Virus record (IMG/VR): IMGVR_UViG_3300040751_002495
Location: 1 to 21,058 of that record
Length of the DNA stretch: 21,058 nt
DNA from: a virus
Direction: 5' to 3' (one strand)
Both the position numbers and the translations under genes were made by a program. Every line of letters begins with the position of its first letter. Within the stretch, counting starts at the first letter, position 1. Shown in pieces: positions 1-4,914 of this stretch. The notes beneath the pieces were generated by a model that was not told the origin of the DNA, ran no database searches, and saw nothing but the letters and a program-made list of their open reading frames with translations.

Positions 1-69
1 AGTTTCTTGCAGAAGTTTGTCGAGTGATGAGTTGCGTGACTTTTTGAGGGATGCAAAAGAGTTTGCCAT
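1..69 (-). CDS. 32: gp32 single-stranded DNA-binding protein, N-terminus only (runs off left edge)
   Basis: Only the first 23 residues are in the window: MANSFASLKKSRNSSLDKLL and three more. This matches the start of gp32 proteins of marine T4-like phages (a short LAST-like basic segment with S-F-x-x-L-K-K and a following S/K-rich stretch), the part that mediates cooperative binding between gp32 monomers. gp32 coats ssDNA during replication, recombination and repair and recruits gp59. The start ATG at 67-69 has an AAGGA ribosome site ten bases upstream; an in-frame ATG at 124-126 would add 19 residues but lacks a comparable site. Context supports the call: gp33 and gp59 precede it in T4 order. 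The rest of the gene lies outside the window. Confidence 0.75.
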   Translation of the reverse strand, partial: MANSFASLKKSRNSSLDKLLQET

Positions 70-139
70 ATCTGTATATTCCTTATATCGTTGTATAGAT
101 TGTATGTAACTTGTCCACGTATTCATAATGTATTTGTAT

Positions 140-168
140 ATATTACACCAATTTGGGGATGGTGTCAA
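140..168 (-). promoter_or_regulatory. sigma70-like promoter for gp32
   Basis: On the minus strand TTGACA (163-168) and TAATAT (140-145) are separated by exactly 17 bases, directly upstream of gp32 and just after the stop of the 57-aa gene. It would let gp32 be made in larger amounts than gp33 and gp59. Confidence 0.7.
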
Positions 169-178
169 CCCTTTTTAT

Positions 179-352
179 TTAGTGAATTGATTTTTTTTGT
201 TGAGGACTTTCCTGACTTTGTGCTTTTTGTAAATTTTGGGAGACGTATGAAAAATTGACTTCTAGTTCCTTAACTCTAGTTCTTAGTTCTTGATTTTCTT
301 TTTCCAATTCGGAAATTTCTATTTGAAGTTCTGTTAAATCATTTTGAGTCAT
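179..352 (-). CDS. 57-aa coiled-coil protein between gp59 and gp32
   Basis: ATG at 350-352 overlaps the gp59 stop codon (ATGA), so translation is probably coupled. The 57-residue product starts MTQNDLTELQIEISELEKEN and keeps a heptad pattern of L/I/V and E/K over roughly residues 6-31, predicting a coiled coil, followed by a polar S/Q/K-rich tail. There is no membrane segment or signal peptide. I do not recognise the family. Its position inside the 33-59-32 block suggests a helper of replication or of late transcription, but that is inference from neighbours only. Confidence 0.7.
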   Translation of the reverse strand: MTQNDLTELQIEISELEKENQELRTRVKELEVNFSYVSQNLQKAQSQESPQQKKSIH

Positions 353-963
353 GAGTATATCTCCAATATAATTTGCTTTAACTTACTGTTGTCAGCATTG
401 GTAAAGTGGTATAAGAACGGACGATATTTTTTAATGAGTGAAACAGTATCATTCAGTATTATATCATCTTGCTTAGACCAATGTTTGGTGAAGTGTACCA
501 GATCATCAAGTAAAACAAGTGTTTCTAGTGACACAATACCTCTTTGGAAGAGACGAAATGCATACGGATGCTTTCCATCTTCTATCACAAAAAGATTATT
601 AAAGTTCTCCTCTTTACTATGAATTTTTGTTAGTTCTTCTTTAAAGTTGTATGTCAGTGATTCAGTTCGTTTCCGCCATTTTTTGTAAACGATATCATGA
701 TAAGGACAAAGTAAATCACCAATCCAACCTTGCCGATTTCCATCTACTGTAGAAGCTACTAAAAATTTTATCCATTCATCTTTACGACTATATTTTTTAA
801 GTGCTTTCTCAAACAAGTATTTATCTTTTCTTGCCATGAAAGAACTATGACTAGCAGAAATTTTTCCGTTGTATTTAAAATAGTCGTAAGCACCCTCCTT
901 GAAATGTCTTGTTATCGCAAGAAAGGATTGATATGCATCAAAAGAACTCATTTCATCACTCAT
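349..963 (-). CDS. 59: gp59 loader of gp41 helicase
   Basis: 204 residues, close to the 217 of T4 gp59. Matching landmarks in order: a Y-x-x-F-x-x-x-x-x-H-F N-terminal helix, the YDYFKYNGK segment (T4 YDVIKYNW), RKDKYLFEK (T4 RRDKYFFQK), WIGDL around residue 80 (T4 WIGDI), Y-x-F-x-E-E-L, and the C-terminal F-R-L-F-Q-x-x-I-V-S-x-E-T-L-V-L-L-D motif (T4 FKLLQSNIISFETFILLD). gp59 binds forked DNA and gp32 and loads the gp41 replicative helicase at the fork. The start overlaps the gp33 stop (ATGA) and its stop overlaps the next start, giving a coupled 33-59-X set as in T4. The family call comes from motif comparison from memory, strongly backed by gene order. Confidence 0.88.
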   Translation of the reverse strand: MSDEMSSFDAYQSFLAITRHFKEGAYDYFKYNGKISASHSSFMARKDKYLFEKALKKYSRKDEWIKFLVASTVDGNRQGWIGDLLCPYHDIVYKKWRKRTESLTYNFKEELTKIHSKEENFNNLFVIEDGKHPYAFRLFQRGIVSLETLVLLDDLVHFTKHWSKQDDIILNDTVSLIKKYRPFLYHFTNADNSKLKQIILEIYS

Positions 964-1181
964 AAAGGTAGTCTAGATGGTCTTTCTAAAAAATTTAATT
1001 CTTGAGCTTCAAATTTTATTTTTTCTTTAATGTTAATATTTAATAGTTTTGCGGCAGTTTCTATGTCGAATTCATTTTCTTCACACCACCAAGTAATAGC
1101 ATCCATATAAGTCAATTTTTTATCTTTAACAACGTTCTCTATTACTAAAGAAAATTTTTGAGTAGTCATTAAATCCAACAT
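960..1181 (-). CDS. 33: gp33-like late-transcription coactivator
   Basis: 73 residues. The central part (IENVVKDKKLTYMDAITWWC, then EEN, then a D-I-E-T-A-A-K-L-L segment and EKIKFEA) parallels T4 gp33 (IIEKMVEEFGMSYLEATTAFLEEN... IIEKIQSEA). gp33 binds the beta flap of host RNA polymerase and bridges it to the gp45 sliding clamp at late promoters, acting with the late sigma gp55. It is shorter than T4 gp33 (112 residues), lacking the acidic N-terminal extension and the LDFLL clamp-binding end; it stops at SRLPL instead. The chosen ATG at 1181 has AGGAG six bases upstream. It is first in the block with gp59 and gp32. Both an early-type and a late-type promoter lie upstream. Confidence 0.8.
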   Translation of the reverse strand: MLDLMTTQKFSLVIENVVKDKKLTYMDAITWWCEENEFDIETAAKLLNINIKEKIKFEAQELNFLERPSRLPL

Positions 1182-1212
1182 TTATTACTCCTATATTAAG
1201 TAACTTGGTATT

Positions 1213-1241
1213 ATAATACCATAAATGTCATAGTTAATCAA
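1213..1241 (-). promoter_or_regulatory. sigma70-like promoter for gp33-gp59
   Basis: Minus strand TTGATT (1236-1241) and TATTAT (1213-1218) with a 17-base spacer, 32 bases before the gp33 start. TATAAT also occurs two bases further on, so the exact -10 is uncertain. Confidence 0.6.
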
Positions 1242-1247
1242 GTTCCA

Positions 1248-1259
1248 TATTTATAAATA
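1248..1259. promoter_or_regulatory. back-to-back T4-type late promoters sharing one palindrome
   Basis: The 12 bases TATTTATAAATA contain the T4 late promoter box TATAAATA on both strands: 1252-1259 on plus, facing the five-gene rightward operon, and 1248-1255 on minus, facing gp33. T4 late promoters consist of this -10 box alone and are read by gp55 polymerase with gp33 and the clamp. The plus-strand reading is the more convincing because no sigma70-like promoter serves that operon. Confidence 0.65.
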
Positions 1260-1328
1260 GTATCTCTAATCATTTGATTGAAATTCCCTTCATTATTTTT
1301 ATATCATGAGTCACAGAAGGAAGAACTC

Positions 1329-1772
1329 ATGATTTTCGAAGCTATCGCCGCAATTCAAATCGCAAACGAGGCAATCGGTGCCATTAAAGAGTTTGCGGGT
1401 CACGTCGAGTCCGTCGGTCAGATGGGCAAAGATCTAACTAAACTTGCAGACGCAAAAGCCGAACTTGAGAAAGATGCGGCATCCGGTGATATGGAAGCGT
1501 TTTGGGCTCTAGAAGACATCAAGCGGCATGAAGCTGAAGTTAAGCAAATGTTTATCTACAACGGTCGGGCAGGACTTTGGGATGATTACTGCAAGTTCAT
1601 TGAAAACAGAAAGATGATGCGTGAAAACGAACGCAAACGTCAAGAAGAAAAAGAAAAAGCAAAGAAGAAACTCATTAAAGATACTTTAATATACGGAAGT
1701 GTGGGACTTGCTTGTCTTGCTGTTGTCGGTGGTGCAATTTGGTTACTGCTATGGTTAATCTCACTTAAATGA
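1329..1772 (+). CDS. coiled-coil protein with C-terminal membrane anchor
   Basis: First gene of the rightward operon. The start at 1329 is preferred over an upstream in-frame ATG at 1278 because AAGGAAG lies just before it. The 147 residues begin MIFEAIAAIQIANEAIGAIK (small-residue amphipathic helix), continue as a charged helical stretch with an A-K-A-E-L-E-K-D-A segment, then an extremely basic/acidic E-K-R run (about residues 100-125), and end in one membrane span (YGSVGLACLAVVGGAIWLLL) with a lysine at the tail. This is a tail-anchored topology. I do not recognise a family. Placement behind a late promoter suggests a virion, assembly or lysis-related role, but no lysis enzyme adjoins it. 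The stop overlaps the next ATG (ATGA). Confidence 0.8.
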   Translation: MIFEAIAAIQIANEAIGAIKEFAGHVESVGQMGKDLTKLADAKAELEKDAASGDMEAFWALEDIKRHEAEVKQMFIYNGRAGLWDDYCKFIENRKMMRENERKRQEEKEKAKKKLIKDTLIYGSVGLACLAVVGGAIWLLLWLISLK

Positions 1773-1903
1773 TAAGACCAAGAAGAATTGCACAACCGAA
1801 ATACGATTATCGGCATCAACTGTTATTTGAGAGAATACAGAAGGTGCGTGATGACTTTGAAGAAAAGAAAAAAATAATAAAACAAAAATGGAGAAATCTA
1901 TGA
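1769..1903 (+). CDS. 44-aa basic helical protein
   Basis: Small gene squeezed between two ATGA overlaps: its ATG shares bases with the previous stop and its TGA shares bases with the start of the SNase gene. The product starts MIRPRRIAQPKYDYRHQLLF and continues with a K/E-rich helix ending in KQKWRNL; it is strongly basic, without membrane segment or cysteine. Both overlaps and intact reading frame argue that it is real. Function unknown; a nucleic-acid or polymerase contact would fit the charge but nothing in the sequence proves it. Confidence 0.7.
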   Translation: MIRPRRIAQPKYDYRHQLLFERIQKVRDDFEEKKKIIKQKWRNL

Positions 1904-2337
1904 AAGTAAATGAGTATGACGTAGAGGTAATCAAAGTGGTTGACGGTGATACTGTTGATGTGAACATTGATCTTGGATTTGGTATCTGGTTGAAAGATGA
2001 ACGTGTTCGTATTATGGGTATTGATACACCCGAGTCACGGACATCAGATAAAGTCGAAAAAGTATTTGGTCTTGCATCGAAAGCAAGGTTAAAAGAACTA
2101 CTTGATGAAGAAGCAATTCTTATCACATACGATGATAAGAAAGGTGAAGATATGAAGGGTAAGTTCGGAAGAGTACTTGGTGATTTTAGATGTGGTGGAC
2201 GAACAGTAACTGAAATATTGATTGAGGAAGGTCATGCTGTTCCTTACGATGGGCAGTCGAAAGATGACATAAAAGAGCAACACATGATCAATCGTCAACG
2301 ATTGATTGGTGAAGGTAAAGTAACATTGGAGGCATAA
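1900..2337 (+). CDS. staphylococcal-nuclease-like (SNase/thermonuclease) protein
   Basis: 145 residues from ATG 1900, preferred to an in-frame ATG at 1888 because GGAG lies six bases before 1900 and the start then overlaps the previous stop (ATGA). Fold signatures: EVIKVVDGDTVDVNIDLGFG (first strand with the calcium-site Asp), RVRIMGIDTPESR (Arg, Asp and Glu equivalent to R35, D40 and E43 of Staphylococcus nuclease), and GKFGRVLGDF (the R87 equivalent), ending with an E-E-G-H-A-V-P-Y motif. All expected catalytic residues are present. Members cleave DNA or RNA with calcium; phage versions may degrade host nucleic acid or process DNA. No signal peptide, so it acts in the cytoplasm. Confidence 0.9.
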   Translation: MKVNEYDVEVIKVVDGDTVDVNIDLGFGIWLKDERVRIMGIDTPESRTSDKVEKVFGLASKARLKELLDEEAILITYDDKKGEDMKGKFGRVLGDFRCGGRTVTEILIEEGHAVPYDGQSKDDIKEQHMINRQRLIGEGKVTLEA

Positions 2338-2338
2338 C

Positions 2339-2917
2339 ATGGAATTTGTAGTAGATCAACTAGTAACTTGGTGGCAGTTCACTGTCGTTGGTGTTGTCAT
2401 TCTTATCGGATGGGTTGCTAATCTGTTTGGTGTAGACAACAAAAAAGAACTCATTGGATTCTCTTATAAAGAGATGCCACATATGCAACCGATTAAGATT
2501 GACACTGCAGGTAAAGGATTCTGGGGTGCAATATGGTTATGGTTTATGGGTGTACGTCAGTGGAGAATTGCAAAGGATTTTGAATATACTATTCATGGAG
2601 ACAAGTATGTTATCCCTGCAGGTTTTGAATTTGACGGTGCGTCGGTACCCAAGTTTCTTGCCGCATGGTTGTCACCAACGGGTGTTTTGTTGATGGGCGG
2701 TTTGATTCATGACTACGCATACAAATATGAAACATTAAAGCGTAAGGGTAAAGGTACCATGGGTACACTTACTCAAAAACAAGCAGATATCATTTTCCGT
2801 GATATCAACATCGAACAGAACGGATTCCATCTATTAAACTATCTTGCATATTGGGCATTGCGTATTGGTGGTTTTGTCGCATGGAATGGTCACAGAAAAC
2901 GGAATGCAAGAATATGA
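2339..2917 (+). CDS. DUF1353-family protein with N-terminal membrane span
   Basis: 192 residues. An N-terminal hydrophobic helix (about residues 9-29, WWQFTVVGVVILIGWVANLF) is followed by a DUF1353-like core: a strand with the V-I-P-A-G-F-E-F-D-G-A-S-V-P-K motif near residue 90, a G-G-L-I-H-D-Y-A-Y-K-Y motif near 120, A-D-I-I-F-R-D and a C-terminal Y-W-A-L-R-I-G-G helix. DUF1353 proteins are widespread in tailed phages and often sit near lysis or tail genes; their activity is not established to my knowledge. The conserved D-G-A-S and H-D are candidate functional residues. TTGGAGG precedes the ATG, which follows the SNase stop by one base; the stop overlaps the next start. Confidence 0.8.
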   Translation: MEFVVDQLVTWWQFTVVGVVILIGWVANLFGVDNKKELIGFSYKEMPHMQPIKIDTAGKGFWGAIWLWFMGVRQWRIAKDFEYTIHGDKYVIPAGFEFDGASVPKFLAAWLSPTGVLLMGGLIHDYAYKYETLKRKGKGTMGTLTQKQADIIFRDINIEQNGFHLLNYLAYWALRIGGFVAWNGHRKRNARI

Positions 2918-3147
2918 TTGAAGTTTTATTAGTTTTTTCGATTAACGGTGGACTTGAAGATATATCGGATCGAGTGTTTACATCTTATGAAGAATGTTCT
3001 GCATTTGTAAACACTGTTGCGAATATGGATGTCGTAAACTCAGATTATGGATTTAAATTCGTCGCATCTGACGGTATGCTTTTTGAAGGACAGTGCGTCG
3101 AGATGCGAGAATGGTTTCTTAAGAAAGGTGACTTTAAGTTAAGTTAA
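2914..3147 (+). CDS. 77-aa protein, last gene of the rightward operon
   Basis: The start at 2914 makes an ATGA overlap with the DUF1353 stop; a longer reading from 2851 would lie inside that gene and is rejected. The product begins MIEVLLVFSINGGLEDISDR and carries Y-E-E-C and Q-C-V-E-M-R-E-W motifs. It is a compact alpha/beta-like protein without signal peptide (the first hydrophobic run is a short strand). Family not recognised, although the pattern (F-x-S-Y-E-E-C-x-x-F-V-N, F-x-C-V-E) resembles small phage proteins of about 70 residues that often follow lysis-type genes. The TAA at 3145-3147 shares TTAA with the stop of the converging minus-strand gene. Confidence 0.7.
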   Translation: MIEVLLVFSINGGLEDISDRVFTSYEECSAFVNTVANMDVVNSDYGFKFVASDGMLFEGQCVEMREWFLKKGDFKLS

Positions 3148-3467
3148 ATCCCCGGTGGAAACATCATTCTCATATTATCACCACTTGCAAGAATGCAGGT
3201 GACACCAACTTGCTTATTTACTACAATGAATGACCAAGTGGTTGATCCTGCATTAATCCACAAAGAGTGGAACAGATCATGTCCTTGACCATTTTGACTT
3301 GGTGCCATCATAACAATTTCTTCCGAATACTTAGTTTTGATGCCTTCAAGAATGTGATCAGTGTCACCACAAAACATGGGTAATTGTTTTTCATCAAACG
3401 GAATGCCATTGTGTTCAGCAAATGATGCTGTCGTCCATAACAACATGAGTAATGCGAGTGTTCTCAT
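3144..3467 (-). CDS. small secreted two-cysteine protein
   Basis: 107 residues from ATG 3467, which has AGAGGCAAC upstream; a longer frame to 3539 would run into the tmRNA terminator and is rejected. The N-terminus MRTLALLMLLWTTASFA is a clear signal peptide with an A-x-A-like cut after SFA. The mature part holds two cysteines (M-F-C-G-D and V-T-C-I-L-A-S-G-D), which could form one disulfide in the periplasm, and an M-M-A-P-S-x-N-G motif. I know of similar secreted phage/bacterial hypothetical proteins but no function. It stands alone downstream of the tmRNA and converges with the late operon. Confidence 0.75.
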   Translation of the reverse strand: MRTLALLMLLWTTASFAEHNGIPFDEKQLPMFCGDTDHILEGIKTKYSEEIVMMAPSQNGQGHDLFHSLWINAGSTTWSFIVVNKQVGVTCILASGDNMRMMFPPGI

Positions 3468-3490
3468 GTGAGTTGCCTCTAGAAATGAAA

Positions 3491-3518
3491 GGGGTGTTTC
3501 TGTTGCCAAGTACACCCC
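3491..3518 (-). other. leader hairpin upstream of the secreted-protein gene
   Basis: Minus strand GGGGTGT (3512-3518) pairs with ACACCCC (3491-3497) across a 14-base loop, followed by TTTC, 23 bases before the ATG at 3467. It could be a weak second terminator behind the tmRNA or a 5' leader structure that shapes expression of the secreted protein. Confidence 0.4.
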
Positions 3519-3519
3519 C

Positions 3520-3548
3520 AAAAAACTCCGCAACCTCAATCAGGCTGC
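3520..3548 (-). terminator. hairpin plus T6 ending the tmRNA (also tmRNA P5-like helix)
   Basis: GCAGCC (3543-3548) pairs with GGTTGC (3530-3535) around a seven-base loop that contains the tag stop codon TGA, followed after GGAG by six T residues (3520-3525). This is a factor-independent terminator shape, and in tmRNA terms the helix right after the reading frame corresponds to P5. Confidence 0.6.
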
Positions 3549-3768
3549 AAGTGCAAATGTATTATCGTTTGCGTTTACTTTAAGTTGCTTCTTCGACCGG
3601 GAACCCCCAATCCTATCGTCTTCTGCCTTGACGGATTCTCCACTTTCCTACTTGCATCGATGTCGAATCTATATCTGCCCCATCATAAACACACCTTGAT
3701 GCACTTATGGTGGAGCAGGAGGGATTCGCACCCTCGTCCATCAACCTTTCGGTCTGCTTCACTGAATC
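3520..3768 (-). ncRNA. ssrA: circularly permuted (two-piece) tmRNA
   Basis: The tRNA-like half comes first. Acceptor piece 3768-3708: a GAGGG-TGCGAAT-CCCTC T-arm, then CTGCTCC-A-CCA ending at 3708, very close to the E. coli tmRNA end (GGACGCGGGTTCAACTCCCG... CCACCA). A 26-base intervening segment (3707-3682) follows. The coding piece starts at 3681 with GGGGCAG, which pairs fully (one G-U) with CTGCTCC, then the tmRNA hallmark TAGATTCGAC. CATCGA (3657-3662) pairs with TTGATG (3739-3744), the expected P2 joining the pieces. After AGTAAAC, the resume codon GCA at 3570-3572 opens the frame A-N-D-N-T-F-A-L-A-A-stop (3540-3572). Such RNAs rescue stalled ribosomes with SmpB and mark the products for ClpXP. 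The T-loop has TG where TT is usual. The 5' end is set by the late promoter and is approximate. The order acceptor-then-coding is that of alphaproteobacterial split tmRNAs. Confidence 0.93.
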
Positions 3769-3773
3769 AATAT

Positions 3774-3781
3774 TATTTATA
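3774..3781 (-). promoter_or_regulatory. T4-type late promoter for the tmRNA
   Basis: TATAAATA on the minus strand, with five bases before a G at 3768 that would be the start point. This is the spacing of T4 late promoters, and it places the RNA start just before the acceptor piece. It lies between the stop of the 59-aa gene (3789) and the tmRNA. Confidence 0.65.
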
Positions 3782-3788
3782 ACACATG

Positions 3789-3968
3789 TTAGACGTATTT
3801 GCAAGACATGTATTCTATCCACATTACAGCATCATACTCACTTTCAAACCATTGAATATGAGATTCCATTGTAATTATATGCCACATAAATGCTTGAACT
3901 TGACTGTCATACTTTGATACTTTGCATGCCCATTCACCAATTAAGACGGGATCGTATGACTCAAACAT
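3789..3968 (-). CDS. 59-aa acidic, aromatic-rich protein
   Basis: ATG at 3966-3968 with AGGAGAG directly upstream; it overlaps the 3' end of the exonuclease gene by 28 bases in another frame. The product starts MFESYDPVLIGEWACKVSKY and is rich in aromatic, M and acidic residues, with two cysteines (positions 15 and 56) and no membrane segment. It repeats an M-W/Q-W-F/W-I-E spacing of tryptophans. Family unknown. The stop lies eight bases upstream of the tmRNA late promoter, so it is the last protein gene of the leftward train before the RNA. Confidence 0.7.
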   Translation of the reverse strand: MFESYDPVLIGEWACKVSKYDSQVQAFMWHIITMESHIQWFESEYDAVMWIEYMSCKYV

Positions 3969-4621
3969 TTTTCTCTCCTATACTGAGCAATAGTTTCTAC
4001 GCATTCGTGAATGTAATTATCCCTTCTTTCCTCAAAGATTTGAGGTGGTTCTCCATCCACTGCGATTACCACTACTATTTTATTTATAGGAATTCCAGTT
4101 CTTTCTTCCCACATAACTGCATATGCGGAACACTGTTGAAAATAATTTGATATGTATTCTTTCTTTTTGAGTTTGCGACTTGTCTTGAAGTCGATGACTG
4201 CTATCTTCCCATCCCACTCAGCAATACAATCAACACGACCTGCAACACCAAGATACTCAGACCATAAAGGTACTTCTTGTGCGTAAACATTGTCAAGATG
4301 TTCGTCCAGAATGGGTTTGAGTGTGTTAAAGGTTTCTCTGTCGTTTGGAAGATACTTCTTTGCATCGAGATCATTGTTGATATAATGCTCACACATTGCG
4401 TGGACATTTGTTCCACGTCGTGATGCTTTGGTTGAGATTTTGTTTGCTTCTTCTTCACCAACTCGTTTCCTCCACTTCTTGATAGCATCTCGTGACAAAA
4501 TTGACAAGACTGTCGTAATAGAGGGCAACTTACCTGCGGGAGTGACATAAAACCTTTTCCCATTCTCAGATTCTGTTTGTAGTTCCTCTAACGCAAAGTT
4601 TTTGTGCGTAAAGGTTTTCAT
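3941..4621 (-). CDS. PD-(D/E)XK exonuclease, RecB/MGME1-like
   Basis: 226 residues. The nuclease core is visible: an N-terminal Y-V-T-P-A-G-K-L-P-S-I-T-T-V-L-S segment, K-A-S-R-R-G-T-N-V-H-A-M-C-E (the R-G-T-x-x-H helix, near residue 70), G-V-A-G-R-V-D-C-I-A-E (acidic Asp, near 127) and I-A-V-I-D-F-K-T-S (the D-x-K pair, near 143), then Q-x-x-A-Y-A motif of the following helix. This order is that of RecB-type ssDNA exonucleases and mitochondrial MGME1, which trim or degrade DNA ends with magnesium. In marine T4-like phages such proteins are common near replication genes. All catalytic residues are present. The start is coupled by ATGA overlap to the FmdB-like gene upstream. Confidence 0.85.
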   Translation of the reverse strand: MKTFTHKNFALEELQTESENGKRFYVTPAGKLPSITTVLSILSRDAIKKWRKRVGEEEANKISTKASRRGTNVHAMCEHYINNDLDAKKYLPNDRETFNTLKPILDEHLDNVYAQEVPLWSEYLGVAGRVDCIAEWDGKIAVIDFKTSRKLKKKEYISNYFQQCSAYAVMWEERTGIPINKIVVVIAVDGEPPQIFEERRDNYIHECVETIAQYRREKCLSHTIPS

Positions 4622-4914
4622 TGTTTTTTTGCTCTATGTTTTTCTAAGACTTGTTTTGTTTTGATCTCTTTTGTAGTTCTGTTTCCGATTTTCTCTGAGA
4701 GAGCACTTTGCGGATGTGCTTCCGCGATGCGCGCAAGATTTTCTTTCCAACCGTTGTCATTTTTAAATCCTCCAGATCCACGAACCATTGATGGTGCACC
4801 AATAATTTGTTTGATGTGTTGATTGTCTTTTAGATATTCTTCTTTCTTAGATATCGTTAACTGTAAACTAAATCTTGTGCCAGTTTCACTATCTTCAAAA
4901 TCATACATTGGCAT
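4618..4914 (-). CDS. FmdB-like small protein lacking the zinc-ribbon cysteines
   Basis: 98 residues from ATG 4914 (MPMYDFEDSETGTRFSLQLT). FmdB-family proteins start M-P-x-Y-x-x-x-C-x-x-C-G-x-x-F-E and end the first domain with I-K-x-x-I-G-A-P-S; here Y-D-F-E-D-S-E-T-G-T-R-F and H-I-K-Q-I-I-G-A-P-S-M-V keep that frame, but both cysteine positions are replaced, so no zinc would be bound. A basic C-terminal helix (about 60-98, R-T-T-K-E-I-K-T-K-Q) follows. The start inside the end of the upstream gene (14-base overlap) is chosen because MPMY is the canonical beginning. It is probably a small regulatory or nucleic-acid-associated protein; function unproven. Confidence 0.65.
   Translation of the reverse strand: MPMYDFEDSETGTRFSLQLTISKKEEYLKDNQHIKQIIGAPSMVRGSGGFKNDNGWKENLARIAEAHPQSALSEKIGNRTTKEIKTKQVLEKHRAKKQ

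Noticed and set aside
1888-1899. Upstream start for the SNase gene
   Set aside because: ATG 1900 has the better-spaced GGAG site and the ATGA overlap with the 44-aa gene.
3585-3822. Open frames on both strands over the tmRNA (65 and 69 codons)
   Set aside because: They cover the conserved tmRNA acceptor and coding pieces, have no ribosome sites and odd composition; the RNA explains the sequence.
4081-4088. TATAAATA late promoter on the minus strand inside the exonuclease gene
   Set aside because: It lies in coding sequence and no gene starts shortly downstream; probably chance in AT-rich DNA.
4201-4563. 120-codon frame on the minus strand within the exonuclease gene
   Set aside because: Out-of-frame shadow; the exonuclease motifs are in the other frame.
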